Below, one piece after another: positions 1 through 7,429 of a stretch of 64,000 nucleotides of DNA (positions are counted from its first letter, which is position 1; each line of letters opens with the position of its first letter). A model generated the notes under the pieces. The model saw only the letters and a program-made list of their open reading frames with translations. It searched no databases and was not told the DNA's origin. Source of the stretch: Bacteroidales bacterium (lineage in GTDB: Bacteria; Bacteroidota; Bacteroidia; Bacteroidales; UBA932); contig JALCMW010000009.1 in assembly GCA_022648685.1 (NCBI GenBank), positions 1-64,000 on the forward strand. Reading direction: 5' to 3'. A program made the position numbers and the translations under genes.

Positions 1-704
1 AAAGTCCCGGCTCCGACATGCAGGCAGACATTCTCCATATCGATTCCCTTGGCTTTAATACCGTCAAGAACAGCTTCGGTGAAATGAAGTCCGGCTGTCG
101 GAGCAGCTACGGAGCCCCTGATCCTGGCATATAATGTCTGATATCTGTCGATATCCACAGATTCCGAATCTCGGTTCAGATATGGGGGTATGGGAATTGT
201 ACCGCAAAGCTCCAGAACCCTTGAAAATGGTGATCCGTCACTCCAGGAAAACGAAACGAAACCTGTCTCACCATTCCGCTCAATCAGGTCGGCTTTTAGG
301 TCCATTCTTTCAATGGAGGGATTATTTTCGGGATTATAAAGGACCAGAGTATCGTTTTTCCATTTTTTTGCATTTCCTATTATGCATTTCCAGACACATT
401 TGCCTGTAGAAGCAAAGGAAATGTTATATTCCGACGGCTCCGACGGCTCCAGACAAAAAATTTCGATGCCGGCCCCGGACTGTTTGCGGAAATGCAGCCT
501 TGCCGGCACCACCTTGGTATCATTGAATATCATTAAGGAATCGGAAGGCAAAAGAGATGGTATCTCCTTGAAAATGAATTCATCCACTTTTCCGTTCCTG
601 TACCTGAGCAGCTTCGATTCGTCACGTTCTTCCAAAGGATATTTTGCAATCCTGTCATCCGGGAGAGGATAATTATAATCCTCTATTCTAATCAATGGGA
701 TCAT
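1..704 (-). CDS. queA: S-adenosylmethionine:tRNA ribosyltransferase-isomerase QueA (partial, 3' end outside window)
   Basis: QueA transfers and isomerises the ribosyl moiety of SAM onto preQ1 at tRNA position 34, giving epoxyqueuosine. The frame opens with ATG at 704 and reads without interruption to the window edge, about 234 codons of a family usually near 340-350. Recognisable blocks are IFNDTKVVPARL near the N-terminus, PIPPYLNR and VAAPTAGLHFTE, all QueA signatures, followed by HVGAGTF at the edge. A Bacteroidota -7 box lies 19 bases upstream. It is cytosolic. The other queuosine genes in the window, queC, queD and queE, are about 49 kb away, so the pathway is dispersed. The identification is firm; only the missing C-terminus limits it. 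Confidence 0.93.
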   Translation of the reverse strand, partial: MIPLIRIEDYNYPLPDDRIAKYPLEERDESKLLRYRNGKVDEFIFKEIPSLLPSDSLMIFNDTKVVPARLHFRKQSGAGIEIFCLEPSEPSEYNISFASTGKCVWKCIIGNAKKWKNDTLVLYNPENNPSIERMDLKADLIERNGETGFVSFSWSDGSPFSRVLELCGTIPIPPYLNRDSESVDIDRYQTLYARIRGSVAAPTAGLHFTEAVLDGIKAKGIDMENVCLHVGAGT

Positions 705-722
705 TTTTTCAATTATAGACTG

Positions 723-730
723 CAAATTTA
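723..730 (-). promoter_or_regulatory. queA promoter, -7 box
   Basis: Read on the minus strand this is TAAATTTG, matching the Bacteroidota TAnnTTTG element. It lies 19 bases before the queA ATG, which predicts a very short leader. No clear upstream TTTG is seen at the usual spacing. Confidence 0.5.
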
Positions 731-1145
731 ATCATAATATGCAATTATGCGAATTCATACTCTCTCTTAATAACAATAAAAGTCTTGATTATTGTACATC
801 CACTTATAAACATTTGTTAATTAAACACGATTTCAACAGCATTGGACAGTGGTTTTAAACAATAATTACCAATGTATCATAAGCAAAAATTATATCAAGT
901 TTTACATATTAGTATATATATAATAATCAAGCATTTATACATATTATTATTAATCTTTGCTTCAACATAACGGTGTTAATCCGTCTTATATATCGGCGAA
1001 CAGCGGTTTTACATCATGATATTTGCAATTAATATACTTATAATCTGTATTTTATATTAAAATACATTATCTATTACTTTATATAATTAATACTTTCAGG
1101 ATTCTGCTTTGGGATATTGTTAAGAAATGTTAACGATACATTTAT

Positions 1146-1160
1146 TTCCTGATTCAGGAA
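1146..1160. promoter_or_regulatory. Perfect dyad, candidate operator of the XRE regulator
   Basis: TTCCTGA-T-TCAGGAA is a perfect 7+1+7 inverted repeat. It ends 8 bases before the -7 box of the downstream regulator, so it occupies the spacer and -33 zone. This position suits an autorepression site for an HTH protein. Binding is inferred. Confidence 0.4.
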
Positions 1161-1166
1161 TTTCTA

Positions 1167-1180
1167 TTTACATTTGTAAA
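1167..1180 (+). promoter_or_regulatory. XRE regulator promoter, embedded in a second dyad
   Basis: TACATTTG (1169-1176) fits TAnnTTTG and lies 20 bases before the ATG at 1197. It sits inside the perfect palindrome TTTACA-TT-TGTAAA (1167-1180), so a dimeric regulator could bind directly over the promoter. Confidence 0.5.
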
Positions 1181-1196
1181 AACGACATATAGAAAA

Positions 1197-1667
1197 ATGA
1201 ACAACAGACTGCAACAATTTCTTGCCGCGGAAAATATAACGCAGGCAAGTTTCGCCAACACGATCGAAGTGGCTCCGGCAAGTGTTTCACATATTCTGCA
1301 AGGAAGGAATAAACCCGGATTCGATTTTCTGGTAAGTATGTCGGAACACTACCCTGAACTTAATCTGGAATGGTTCCTTACAGGTAAAGGCAAAATGTAT
1401 AAAAATATCGGAGGCGATACCCGCGGGGACATATCCGAAACAAAAACGGACACCGACTCCCTTTTCGGATTCGATAACGGCACCGCAGATGAGGGTACAG
1501 GTACATTGTTTGAAGATGCCGTACCTGAAAAGGATGCAGCCGGAAATGATATGCAAAACGGAGAAGGGAATCCAAGGCTTTTCAACTCCAAAATAGGATT
1601 CGGAGGCCCCGGGATAGTTAAAGTAATCGTATTCTTTGACGATAATACTTTCAAGGAAATAAAATAA
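1197..1667 (+). CDS. XRE-family helix-turn-helix transcriptional regulator
   Basis: This 156-residue protein has an N-terminal Cro/CI-type HTH of about 70 residues. TQASFANTIEVAPASVSHIL is the helix-turn-helix core, followed by LNLEWFLTGKGKMY, a block common in Bacteroidota phage-repressor-like regulators. The middle (about residues 75-130) is acidic and low in complexity, probably a disordered linker. The tail ending VFFDDNTFKEIK is typical of this regulator type. The gene stands alone, followed after 45 bases by pyrD, which has its own promoter. Two dyads at its promoter suggest autoregulation. Its regulon cannot be read from sequence. It may be a domesticated phage repressor, but no phage genes are near. 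Confidence 0.8.
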   Translation: MNNRLQQFLAAENITQASFANTIEVAPASVSHILQGRNKPGFDFLVSMSEHYPELNLEWFLTGKGKMYKNIGGDTRGDISETKTDTDSLFGFDNGTADEGTGTLFEDAVPEKDAAGNDMQNGEGNPRLFNSKIGFGGPGIVKVIVFFDDNTFKEIK

Positions 1668-1682
1668 CTTGGCTACTTTTTG

Positions 1683-1690
1683 TATCTTTG
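1683..1690 (+). promoter_or_regulatory. pyrD-cinA promoter, -7 box
   Basis: TATCTTTG is an excellent match to TAnnTTTG and lies 21 bases before the ATG at 1712. A TTG start codon at 1688 in the same frame falls inside this box and is therefore unlikely to be used. Confidence 0.65.
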
Positions 1691-1711
1691 CCCGGTAATA
1701 AAAGACTGGAT

Positions 1712-2749
1712 ATGTACAAGCGTCTGATCAGACCGATCCTTTTTAAAATTAATGCGGAAACCGCACATAATCTGATCCTTTCTTTATTGACGGTTATACG
1801 TCACATACCATTGGGAAGGGTTTTGATGCGCCTTCTGTACAAACGGGAATCCCCGACCCTCAAAAGGGAACTTTTCGGTATAACGTTTCCCAACCCGGTT
1901 GGTTTGGCCGCCGGACTGGATAAGAACGGAAATCATTACAATGAACTTTCCGATTGTGGTTTCAGCTTCATAGAGATAGGTTCTCTGACTCCGGAACCGC
2001 AAAAGGGCAATCCGAAACCAAGAGTGTTCCGTGTAGTCAATGATGAAGCTATCATAAACCGCATGGGCATAAATAATTGCGGTGTAAGAAACGCGATAGC
2101 TTCAATTCAGGCGAATAAACCGGAAGTGATATTGGCAGCAAGTCTTGCAAAAAATTCCAACAGTGTAGGAGAAGATGAAATCATTCATGATTATGAAACT
2201 GATTTTTCCCTTATGTATGATTTCGCGGATATGTTCGTTCTGAATATATCCTGCCCTAATGTGGAAGGAACCGAGGCCTTGCAGGATATAGATCTGCTTT
2301 CAGATATAGTGGACCATCTACTTGATCTGAGATTAAGTTATGAAAAATACAAACCTCTGCTTCTTAAGATCTCGCCAGACATACCCCACAGCCAGCTGAA
2401 TGAAATTCTTGATTATTGCAGACTTTCTGGAATCGACGGGATAATCGCCTGCAATACCACAAGGAAAAGGGACGGACTTACGTTGAATGATACCAAACTA
2501 AACGAGATAGGCAACGGAGGTCTTTCCGGGGCTCCTTTATTCGGCAAAAGCCTTTCAATGGTCAAATATATAAGTGAATATACAAAAGGGCGGCTTCCCA
2601 TTATAGGGGTCGGGGGGATAATGACACCAGAACAGGCGGCGGAAATGCTTGATGCCGGCGCATCCTTGATCGAACTGTATTCAGGATTCATATACGAAGG
2701 GCCGTCTCTGGTAAAACATATAATCAAATATCTGGAAAAAACTAAATGA
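1712..2749 (+). CDS. pyrD: Dihydroorotate dehydrogenase, class 2-like
   Basis: PyrD oxidises dihydroorotate to orotate in pyrimidine synthesis. The 345-residue length, the N-terminal amphipathic helix region (MYKRLIRPILFKINAETAHN) and the core blocks NPVGLAAGLDKNG, EIGSLTP, NRMGINN and IIGVGGI point to the membrane-associated, quinone-linked class 2. One feature is odd. The catalytic-loop motif is ISCPN with Cys181, where class 2 enzymes normally have SSPN with a serine base; the cysteine form is typical of class 1. I chose ATG 1712 because the upstream TTG overlaps the promoter and adds residues outside the family. No pyrK is adjacent. cinA follows 4 bases after the stop. Confidence 0.9.
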   Translation: MYKRLIRPILFKINAETAHNLILSLLTVIRHIPLGRVLMRLLYKRESPTLKRELFGITFPNPVGLAAGLDKNGNHYNELSDCGFSFIEIGSLTPEPQKGNPKPRVFRVVNDEAIINRMGINNCGVRNAIASIQANKPEVILAASLAKNSNSVGEDEIIHDYETDFSLMYDFADMFVLNISCPNVEGTEALQDIDLLSDIVDHLLDLRLSYEKYKPLLLKISPDIPHSQLNEILDYCRLSGIDGIIACNTTRKRDGLTLNDTKLNEIGNGGLSGAPLFGKSLSMVKYISEYTKGRLPIIGVGGIMTPEQAAEMLDAGASLIELYSGFIYEGPSLVKHIIKYLEKTK

Positions 2750-2753
2750 TATC

Positions 2754-4025
2754 ATGACACAAGCTTCAATATGCACGATCGGGGACGAGATTCTCATAGG
2801 CCAGATTACGGATACGAATTCATCCGGAATCTCCCGGATACTAGAGAGCATAGGAATCAAAGTGACACGGATGCTTTCAATAGGTGATGACAGGAATGAA
2901 ATAATTGCCAATTTACGTAATGAACTGGCAAATAACGATATAGTCATTTGTACAGGAGGTCTTGGCCCTACAAAGGACGACATCACGAAGGCCGCCCTGT
3001 CCAAACTATCCGGAAGCGAACGTTTGGTCATGAACGGGAAGCAATCGGATATCATTACAAACATTCTTCATTCCAGGGGCCTCGATTCTTTGGAAATCAA
3101 TAAGAAACAGGCTCTTGTTCCTGAAAAATGCGAAGTTATTCCAAACAAACTGGGAACGGCGCCTATAATGATTTTCAGATCATCCTGTCAGGACGGCAGT
3201 CATTGCGCCACCCTTTATTCCCTACCGGGAGTCCCACATGAAGCCATAGGGGCTATGCCTGACATAATCAATGATATAAGTGAGCACTATCCCCTATCTG
3301 ACATCTATCATAAAAGTGTAATGACTTTCGGTATGGCCGAATCCTTGTTATCGGAGAAAATTGAATCATGGGAAAATGATCTTCCTGAAGATATCCATCT
3401 TGCGTATCTTCCCAATCAGCTTACTGGAGTCAGATTAAGATTGTCAATATACGGAGGCAAAAAAGAAACGGAAGAACAAAGAATAGATAAGGAAATCGCT
3501 AAACTTCAGGGAATATTGGGAAACACCATATATTCTCTTGAAGACGATACACTTGAAAATACTGTCGGCAGACTTCTTAAGAAAGCGGGAAAGACACTGA
3601 GCGCCGCCGAATCATGCACAGGAGGAAAAATATCCGAACTTGTAACCTCGGTCCCCGGTGCATCGGAATATTATCTTGGATCCGTAACTTCATATGCGAT
3701 AAAAATCAAGGAAAGAATTCTGGGCGTACCTGAAAAAACCATTTCCGAACACGGTGTTGTAAGCAGCGAAGTAGCGGCTGCAATGGCTGAAGGCGTAAGG
3801 CGTATAACTGGGAGCGACTATTCGGTTTCCACAACCGGACTTGCCGGACCTTCGGGAGATGAATGGAATCCGGTAGGTACTGTCTGGATAGGTGTTTGCG
3901 GACCGAACGGAACAACAACGGTGAAAAAGAACTACAAAAACGACAGAAAACGGAATATCGAAAGATTTGCGGCAGCAGCACTCAATACTTTGAGGATTGT
4001 TATTGGTACCGATATAAATGATTGA
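2754..4025 (+). CDS. cinA: CinA family protein (MoCF-like domain plus nicotinamide-nucleotide amidase)
   Basis: This 423-residue protein has two parts. The N-terminal molybdopterin-binding-like domain has CTIGDEILIGQITDTNS and CTGGLGPTKDD. The C-terminal PncC-type amidase has SAAESCTGGKISELVTS with the catalytic serine, then TGLAGPSGDEWNPVGTVW. Family members deamidate NMN to nicotinate mononucleotide in pyridine-nucleotide recycling, and the N-terminal domain has been linked to ADP-ribose hydrolysis. The gene is translationally close to pyrD and probably co-transcribed. Length and both domains are normal. The competence role implied by the name is not general. The product is cytosolic. Confidence 0.92.
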   Translation: MTQASICTIGDEILIGQITDTNSSGISRILESIGIKVTRMLSIGDDRNEIIANLRNELANNDIVICTGGLGPTKDDITKAALSKLSGSERLVMNGKQSDIITNILHSRGLDSLEINKKQALVPEKCEVIPNKLGTAPIMIFRSSCQDGSHCATLYSLPGVPHEAIGAMPDIINDISEHYPLSDIYHKSVMTFGMAESLLSEKIESWENDLPEDIHLAYLPNQLTGVRLRLSIYGGKKETEEQRIDKEIAKLQGILGNTIYSLEDDTLENTVGRLLKKAGKTLSAAESCTGGKISELVTSVPGASEYYLGSVTSYAIKIKERILGVPEKTISEHGVVSSEVAAAMAEGVRRITGSDYSVSTTGLAGPSGDEWNPVGTVWIGVCGPNGTTTVKKNYKNDRKRNIERFAAAALNTLRIVIGTDIND

Positions 4026-4053
4026 TTATTAATTAGTATAACAAATTAGTTAA

Positions 4054-4079
4054 TAAACATAACATTTATGTTATGTTTA
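4054..4079. repeat. 26-base AT-rich palindrome between convergent genes
   Basis: TAAACATAACAT and ATGTTATGTTTA are perfect inverted arms separated by TT. The palindrome lies 28 bases after cinA, between convergent cinA and the glycosyltransferase. There is no GC stem or T-run, so it is not a standard intrinsic terminator. It may be a binding site or a weak bidirectional terminator. Confidence 0.55.
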
Positions 4080-4188
4080 GATATGGAAATTATAAGAAAT
4101 CATTATAAAGCCGGGAAACAGCTTACTTTCAATTCATTATAACAAGAAGACGATTATCTGCTTGATTTTTTGGAAATAGCAATTATTC

Positions 4189-5361
4189 CTATTTATCCAA
4201 GAGTTTCTTCCACTGAAGCCAAACATTATCTACATCGAATTCCCGACTCTTATCGATTGCATTCTTCCTCATTTGCAAGATCTCCGATTCCGGTTTCGAT
4301 GCAAACAGCTTCACAGCATTACAATATCTTGAAATGCCTCCCCTGCGGAGCATCTTGACATACCTTCCGGCTTTATTGATATGTATTTTAAATCCATTTT
4401 TGCCATCATCAACCATATCATTGACGGCATCGAAAGAATCAAAAACAAAAGGGATGCAACCGAACTGCATGGCCTCCGGTATCACCATCGGAAAGCCTTC
4501 ATATGATGACACCAGGCATAAAGCCGAAGCCCTCTTGTAATATTCGACCGGATCACGATAGCCTGCAAACTCAATCCTTTCAAGGCCCAGCGATCCGGCC
4601 ATCCTTACGAACCTTCCTCTGCCGTAATCCCCCACCAGAACCATCCTCCAATCCGGCAATGCGACTTGAAGCTTCTTCCAAATGATAAGCAACAGATCGA
4701 CTCTTTTCTGCAAAGAGTTCATCCTGCCCACATACAATAGAATCTTCTCTTTCTTTACCGAAGACAAATCGAAAGACTTATCTATATTGAAAGGATTTGG
4801 TATAGCTAAGATATTGCTGGCAGGAATAGGAAAAATATCTTGCAAGGAACGGACATATGAAGAAGAAAGAACAATCACTTCTGCCCCTTTTTTCACAAGA
4901 GTGACTATCCCCTTATTGAAAAGCTTATTCCAGCAAATTGTCAGCTTCTGTGCAATAAAAGATTTTTGAATGAAACGAAAACCCTTTGGATAGAAATCAT
5001 TCTTGTTGTAAATTTCATCTGGAGCGTTATGGAGATGGCAGATTATCCTTACGTCCCTGAGCCCTAACATTATCTTGGTAAACTCGGGATATTGAGGGTA
5101 TGCACAAACCACAACATCGATCCCATACTGTGATATAACAGTCTGCAAATCAGGCAAAGTATTCCGGTAACTGATCTTATGACCTTTGGCTATGAAAATC
5201 TTTTTGTACCAAGACCCGGCATCATAATCTGATGGAATCGACACATAACAGTAACAGTTATACTCCGAACCGGATAAGTACCTGGCCAGATTGTCATAGA
5301 CACGTTCTGTTCCTCCGCTCTTGGGATCGGCCTTATATGCAAGGAAAAAGAGAATATTCAT
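4189..5361 (-). CDS. Glycosyltransferase family 4
   Basis: This 390-residue GT-B glycosyltransferase starts MNILFFLAYKADPKSGGTER, a typical GT4 N-terminus with the sugar-nucleotide loop. The C-terminal half has ILLYVGRMNSLQKRVDLLL and the E-x7-E motif EGFPMVIPE followed by AMQFGCIPFV, which binds the nucleotide-sugar donor. Donor and acceptor cannot be read from sequence; such enzymes build capsule, O-antigen-like or glycolipid glycans at the inner membrane face. I chose ATG 5361 because the upstream extension lacks family similarity. It is the last gene of the valS-tat operon, 10 bases after the dipeptidase. No other polysaccharide genes surround it, which is unusual for this family. Confidence 0.85.
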   Translation of the reverse strand: MNILFFLAYKADPKSGGTERVYDNLARYLSGSEYNCYCYVSIPSDYDAGSWYKKIFIAKGHKISYRNTLPDLQTVISQYGIDVVVCAYPQYPEFTKIMLGLRDVRIICHLHNAPDEIYNKNDFYPKGFRFIQKSFIAQKLTICWNKLFNKGIVTLVKKGAEVIVLSSSYVRSLQDIFPIPASNILAIPNPFNIDKSFDLSSVKKEKILLYVGRMNSLQKRVDLLLIIWKKLQVALPDWRMVLVGDYGRGRFVRMAGSLGLERIEFAGYRDPVEYYKRASALCLVSSYEGFPMVIPEAMQFGCIPFVFDSFDAVNDMVDDGKNGFKIHINKAGRYVKMLRRGGISRYCNAVKLFASKPESEILQMRKNAIDKSREFDVDNVWLQWKKLLDK

Positions 5362-5371
5362 TGTAATATGA

Positions 5372-6457
5372 TTACTTCCTGGAAATAGCAATTACTTTGT
5401 TGAAAACCCTTAAGAAATTTGCGCCTGCGACTTTGGATATGTCCTTCTCGGAATAATGGCGCCTGCGCATTTCATCGAAAATCACACCTATCCGCGATAC
5501 ATCTTCCAGGCCTTCAGGAGTTATTGTGATCCCGTCGAAATCCGATCCCAATCCGACATGGTCGATTCCGGCTTTCTGCACGGCATAATCGATATGGTCG
5601 ACAACCTCTTTGTACGAAGGGCGATCCAATGATAGCAATTCATCCTGGGCTTTATTCCATGCTGCGATTTTGTCGGGGTTTCCCGGATCTTTGATAAATT
5701 CGGCTTCGATGGCATCAGTTCTGTCACCGATACCGGAAGTATCCAGGAATCCGGCAAAAGAATCGGATAAAAAGGCCGGATAGAAATTTATCTGTATAAC
5801 CCCGTCATTTTGCGATATTGCTTCCAGCATGTCATCCGAGAAATTCCTCCTGTGATGAGCCAATGCCCTGCAGCAGGAATGCGTGGAAACGATAGGTGCC
5901 CGGGAATACTCGATGCAGTCATAAAATGTTTTGTCCGAACAATGGGCAACATCGATCATCATCCCGAGTCTGTTCATCTCAGCAACGACTTCTTTTCCGA
6001 ACGGACTCAAACCGTTCCAATGCGTTCCTTCGGAAGCCGAATCGCAGATTTCATTGTCCCCGTTGTGGCATAATGTAATATACCTTACACCTAAACGGTA
6101 GAAAAGCCGAAGCAAAGGCAGGGACTTGCGTATCGGGCTTCCATTCTCCATTCCGAGAAAAACGGAAACGAGCCCTTTACGTTTATTGGCATAAGCCTGT
6201 GCAGGCGACAATGCCATAGCCGCTTTATCTTTGTTGTTTTCCAACGAGTCGTACACGGCGGCAAGCATATCAAGTGCATATGCAGTGGCCTTATCCGGAG
6301 GAAATGAATTTGACGTATACAACGCGAAAAAGGTTGCATCGACTTTTCCTCTTTTCAATTTTGGAAAATCCACCTGTCCCCTTTCATTGTCAATACCGAG
6401 ATTTCTCAATCTGATAAGTTGCGACGGAGTGTCACAGTGTGAATCCAAAACGAACAT
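5372..6457 (-). CDS. Membrane dipeptidase, peptidase family M19
   Basis: This 361-residue zinc dipeptidase is of the renal-dipeptidase type. It has MFVLDSHCDTPS (the HxD metal motif), FLGMENGSPI with the bridging glutamate, DVAHCSDKTF and VSTHSCCRALAHHRRN with metal histidines, and HVGLGSDFDG near the C-terminus. Family members hydrolyse dipeptides, often with a D-residue or cyclic product. No signal peptide is visible, so it is probably cytosolic despite the family name. A role in recycling peptidoglycan-derived or dietary dipeptides is possible but inferred. It lies 20 bases after the DUF2807 gene and 10 bases before the glycosyltransferase, in the same operon. Confidence 0.88.
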   Translation of the reverse strand: MFVLDSHCDTPSQLIRLRNLGIDNERGQVDFPKLKRGKVDATFFALYTSNSFPPDKATAYALDMLAAVYDSLENNKDKAAMALSPAQAYANKRKGLVSVFLGMENGSPIRKSLPLLRLFYRLGVRYITLCHNGDNEICDSASEGTHWNGLSPFGKEVVAEMNRLGMMIDVAHCSDKTFYDCIEYSRAPIVSTHSCCRALAHHRRNFSDDMLEAISQNDGVIQINFYPAFLSDSFAGFLDTSGIGDRTDAIEAEFIKDPGNPDKIAAWNKAQDELLSLDRPSYKEVVDHIDYAVQKAGIDHVGLGSDFDGITITPEGLEDVSRIGVIFDEMRRRHYSEKDISKVAGANFLRVFNKVIAISRK

Positions 6458-6477
6458 GATATGAAATTTAATTTACT

Positions 6478-7404
6478 TTATTTATTAACGTAATGTGATA
6501 CGGATGAAGATTTTATATTAACTATGCTTATCCTGGGCGACCCTTTGAAGATCAAATGGCTGCTGCCCGACAAATCCATGGTCAGCCCCGCGCTGGCTCC
6601 TTCCGTAACAGTACTTCGACCTGACATGACTACATATGCATTTTCCAAGGCCAGATCTGGTGCATCGATTTTGGCAAACCCCGAAGCTTCAACTTTCAAT
6701 ACGCTTGCCGTTCCCGAAAGGAACAACTTTGACGAGCCGGAAGCATCCACATTGATTTTAGTATTGTCGCAATCGATTTTAATATTTGACGAACCGCTTG
6801 GATTGACTTCCAGGAACTTTGAGGACTGCGACAAGGATAAAGCTGACGAACCGGAAGATACCACCTTCACCGAATCGGCGGATATTGTCATTTTCAGGTC
6901 GGAATTTTTCGAAATAAAAATATCTGCGGTTCCTGCAGATACGGTCATATCTGTAACTCTTGATTTGTCTCCGGCTTCAATCATGAATTTTCCGGCAGTC
7001 ACAGGATCGGAACAAAAAACAGATGCCCTGTCCGACAGCTTGACTGATGAAACGGATGGCATATCAACAATAACCTTAAGTACCTCGGGAATGGCATTTT
7101 TCCCTTTGAACAAACGTTTGATTCCATGCGGTATGGCTTTGTCATCCAATTTAAGATACAAAATACGCCCTTTTACATAAGTCTGCAGATAATCAGCCAA
7201 TTGATCGCTGACAGTCACCCGTATTCCGTAACTGCCTGAAATCCGGATTTCCGTTTCAAAACAATCGGACACATCTATACCGTCGAATTGTGAAAATTCA
7301 TGTACCAGCACCTTGGTCTGCGCAGACGAGGAAAGAGAGATTGCAATACCTAAAGCCATACTGCATATCATCTTAAATAAATAATTATCAATAAATGATT
7401 TCAT
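6478..7404 (-). CDS. Head GIN domain (DUF2807) exported protein
   Basis: This 308-residue protein has an N-terminal signal peptide (hydrophobic ICSMALGIAISLSSSAQT). The rest is a repetitive beta-helix-like domain rich in alternating SGSSxL/I patterns, such as VVSSGSSALSLSQSSKFL and VDASGSSKLFLSGTASVL. This is the DUF2807 'head GIN' family, common in Bacteroidota and predicted to be periplasmic or outer-membrane-exposed. N-terminal FDGIDVSDCFETEIRISGS fits the family. Function is unknown. It lies between an ABC-F ATPase (25 bases upstream) and an M19 dipeptidase, so co-transcription is likely, but this gives no clear functional clue. Confidence 0.8.
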   Translation of the reverse strand: MKSFIDNYLFKMICSMALGIAISLSSSAQTKVLVHEFSQFDGIDVSDCFETEIRISGSYGIRVTVSDQLADYLQTYVKGRILYLKLDDKAIPHGIKRLFKGKNAIPEVLKVIVDMPSVSSVKLSDRASVFCSDPVTAGKFMIEAGDKSRVTDMTVSAGTADIFISKNSDLKMTISADSVKVVSSGSSALSLSQSSKFLEVNPSGSSNIKIDCDNTKINVDASGSSKLFLSGTASVLKVEASGFAKIDAPDLALENAYVVMSGRSTVTEGASAGLTMDLSGSSHLIFKGSPRISIVNIKSSSVSHYVNK

Positions 7405-7429
7405 AATGCAATGACATTAAAATATAACA

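Larger units (their letters stand above)
705..1196. other. AT-rich divergent intergenic region
   Basis: This is about 490 bases without a gene between queA (minus) and the XRE regulator (plus). It is strongly AT-rich, with many TATA and ATTA runs. I see no tRNA, no convincing terminator and no small ORF. The supportable elements are the queA -7 box at one end and the regulator promoter with two dyads at the other. Confidence 0.6.

Noticed and set aside
1688..1711. TTG start for pyrD at 1688
   Set aside because: The TTG is part of the TATCTTTG promoter box, and the added residues are outside the family; ATG 1712 fits.
6524..7180. Open frame of 218 codons on the plus strand
   Set aside because: It is antisense to the DUF2807 gene. 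Its composition mirrors the Ser-rich repeats, and it has no start signal or family similarity.
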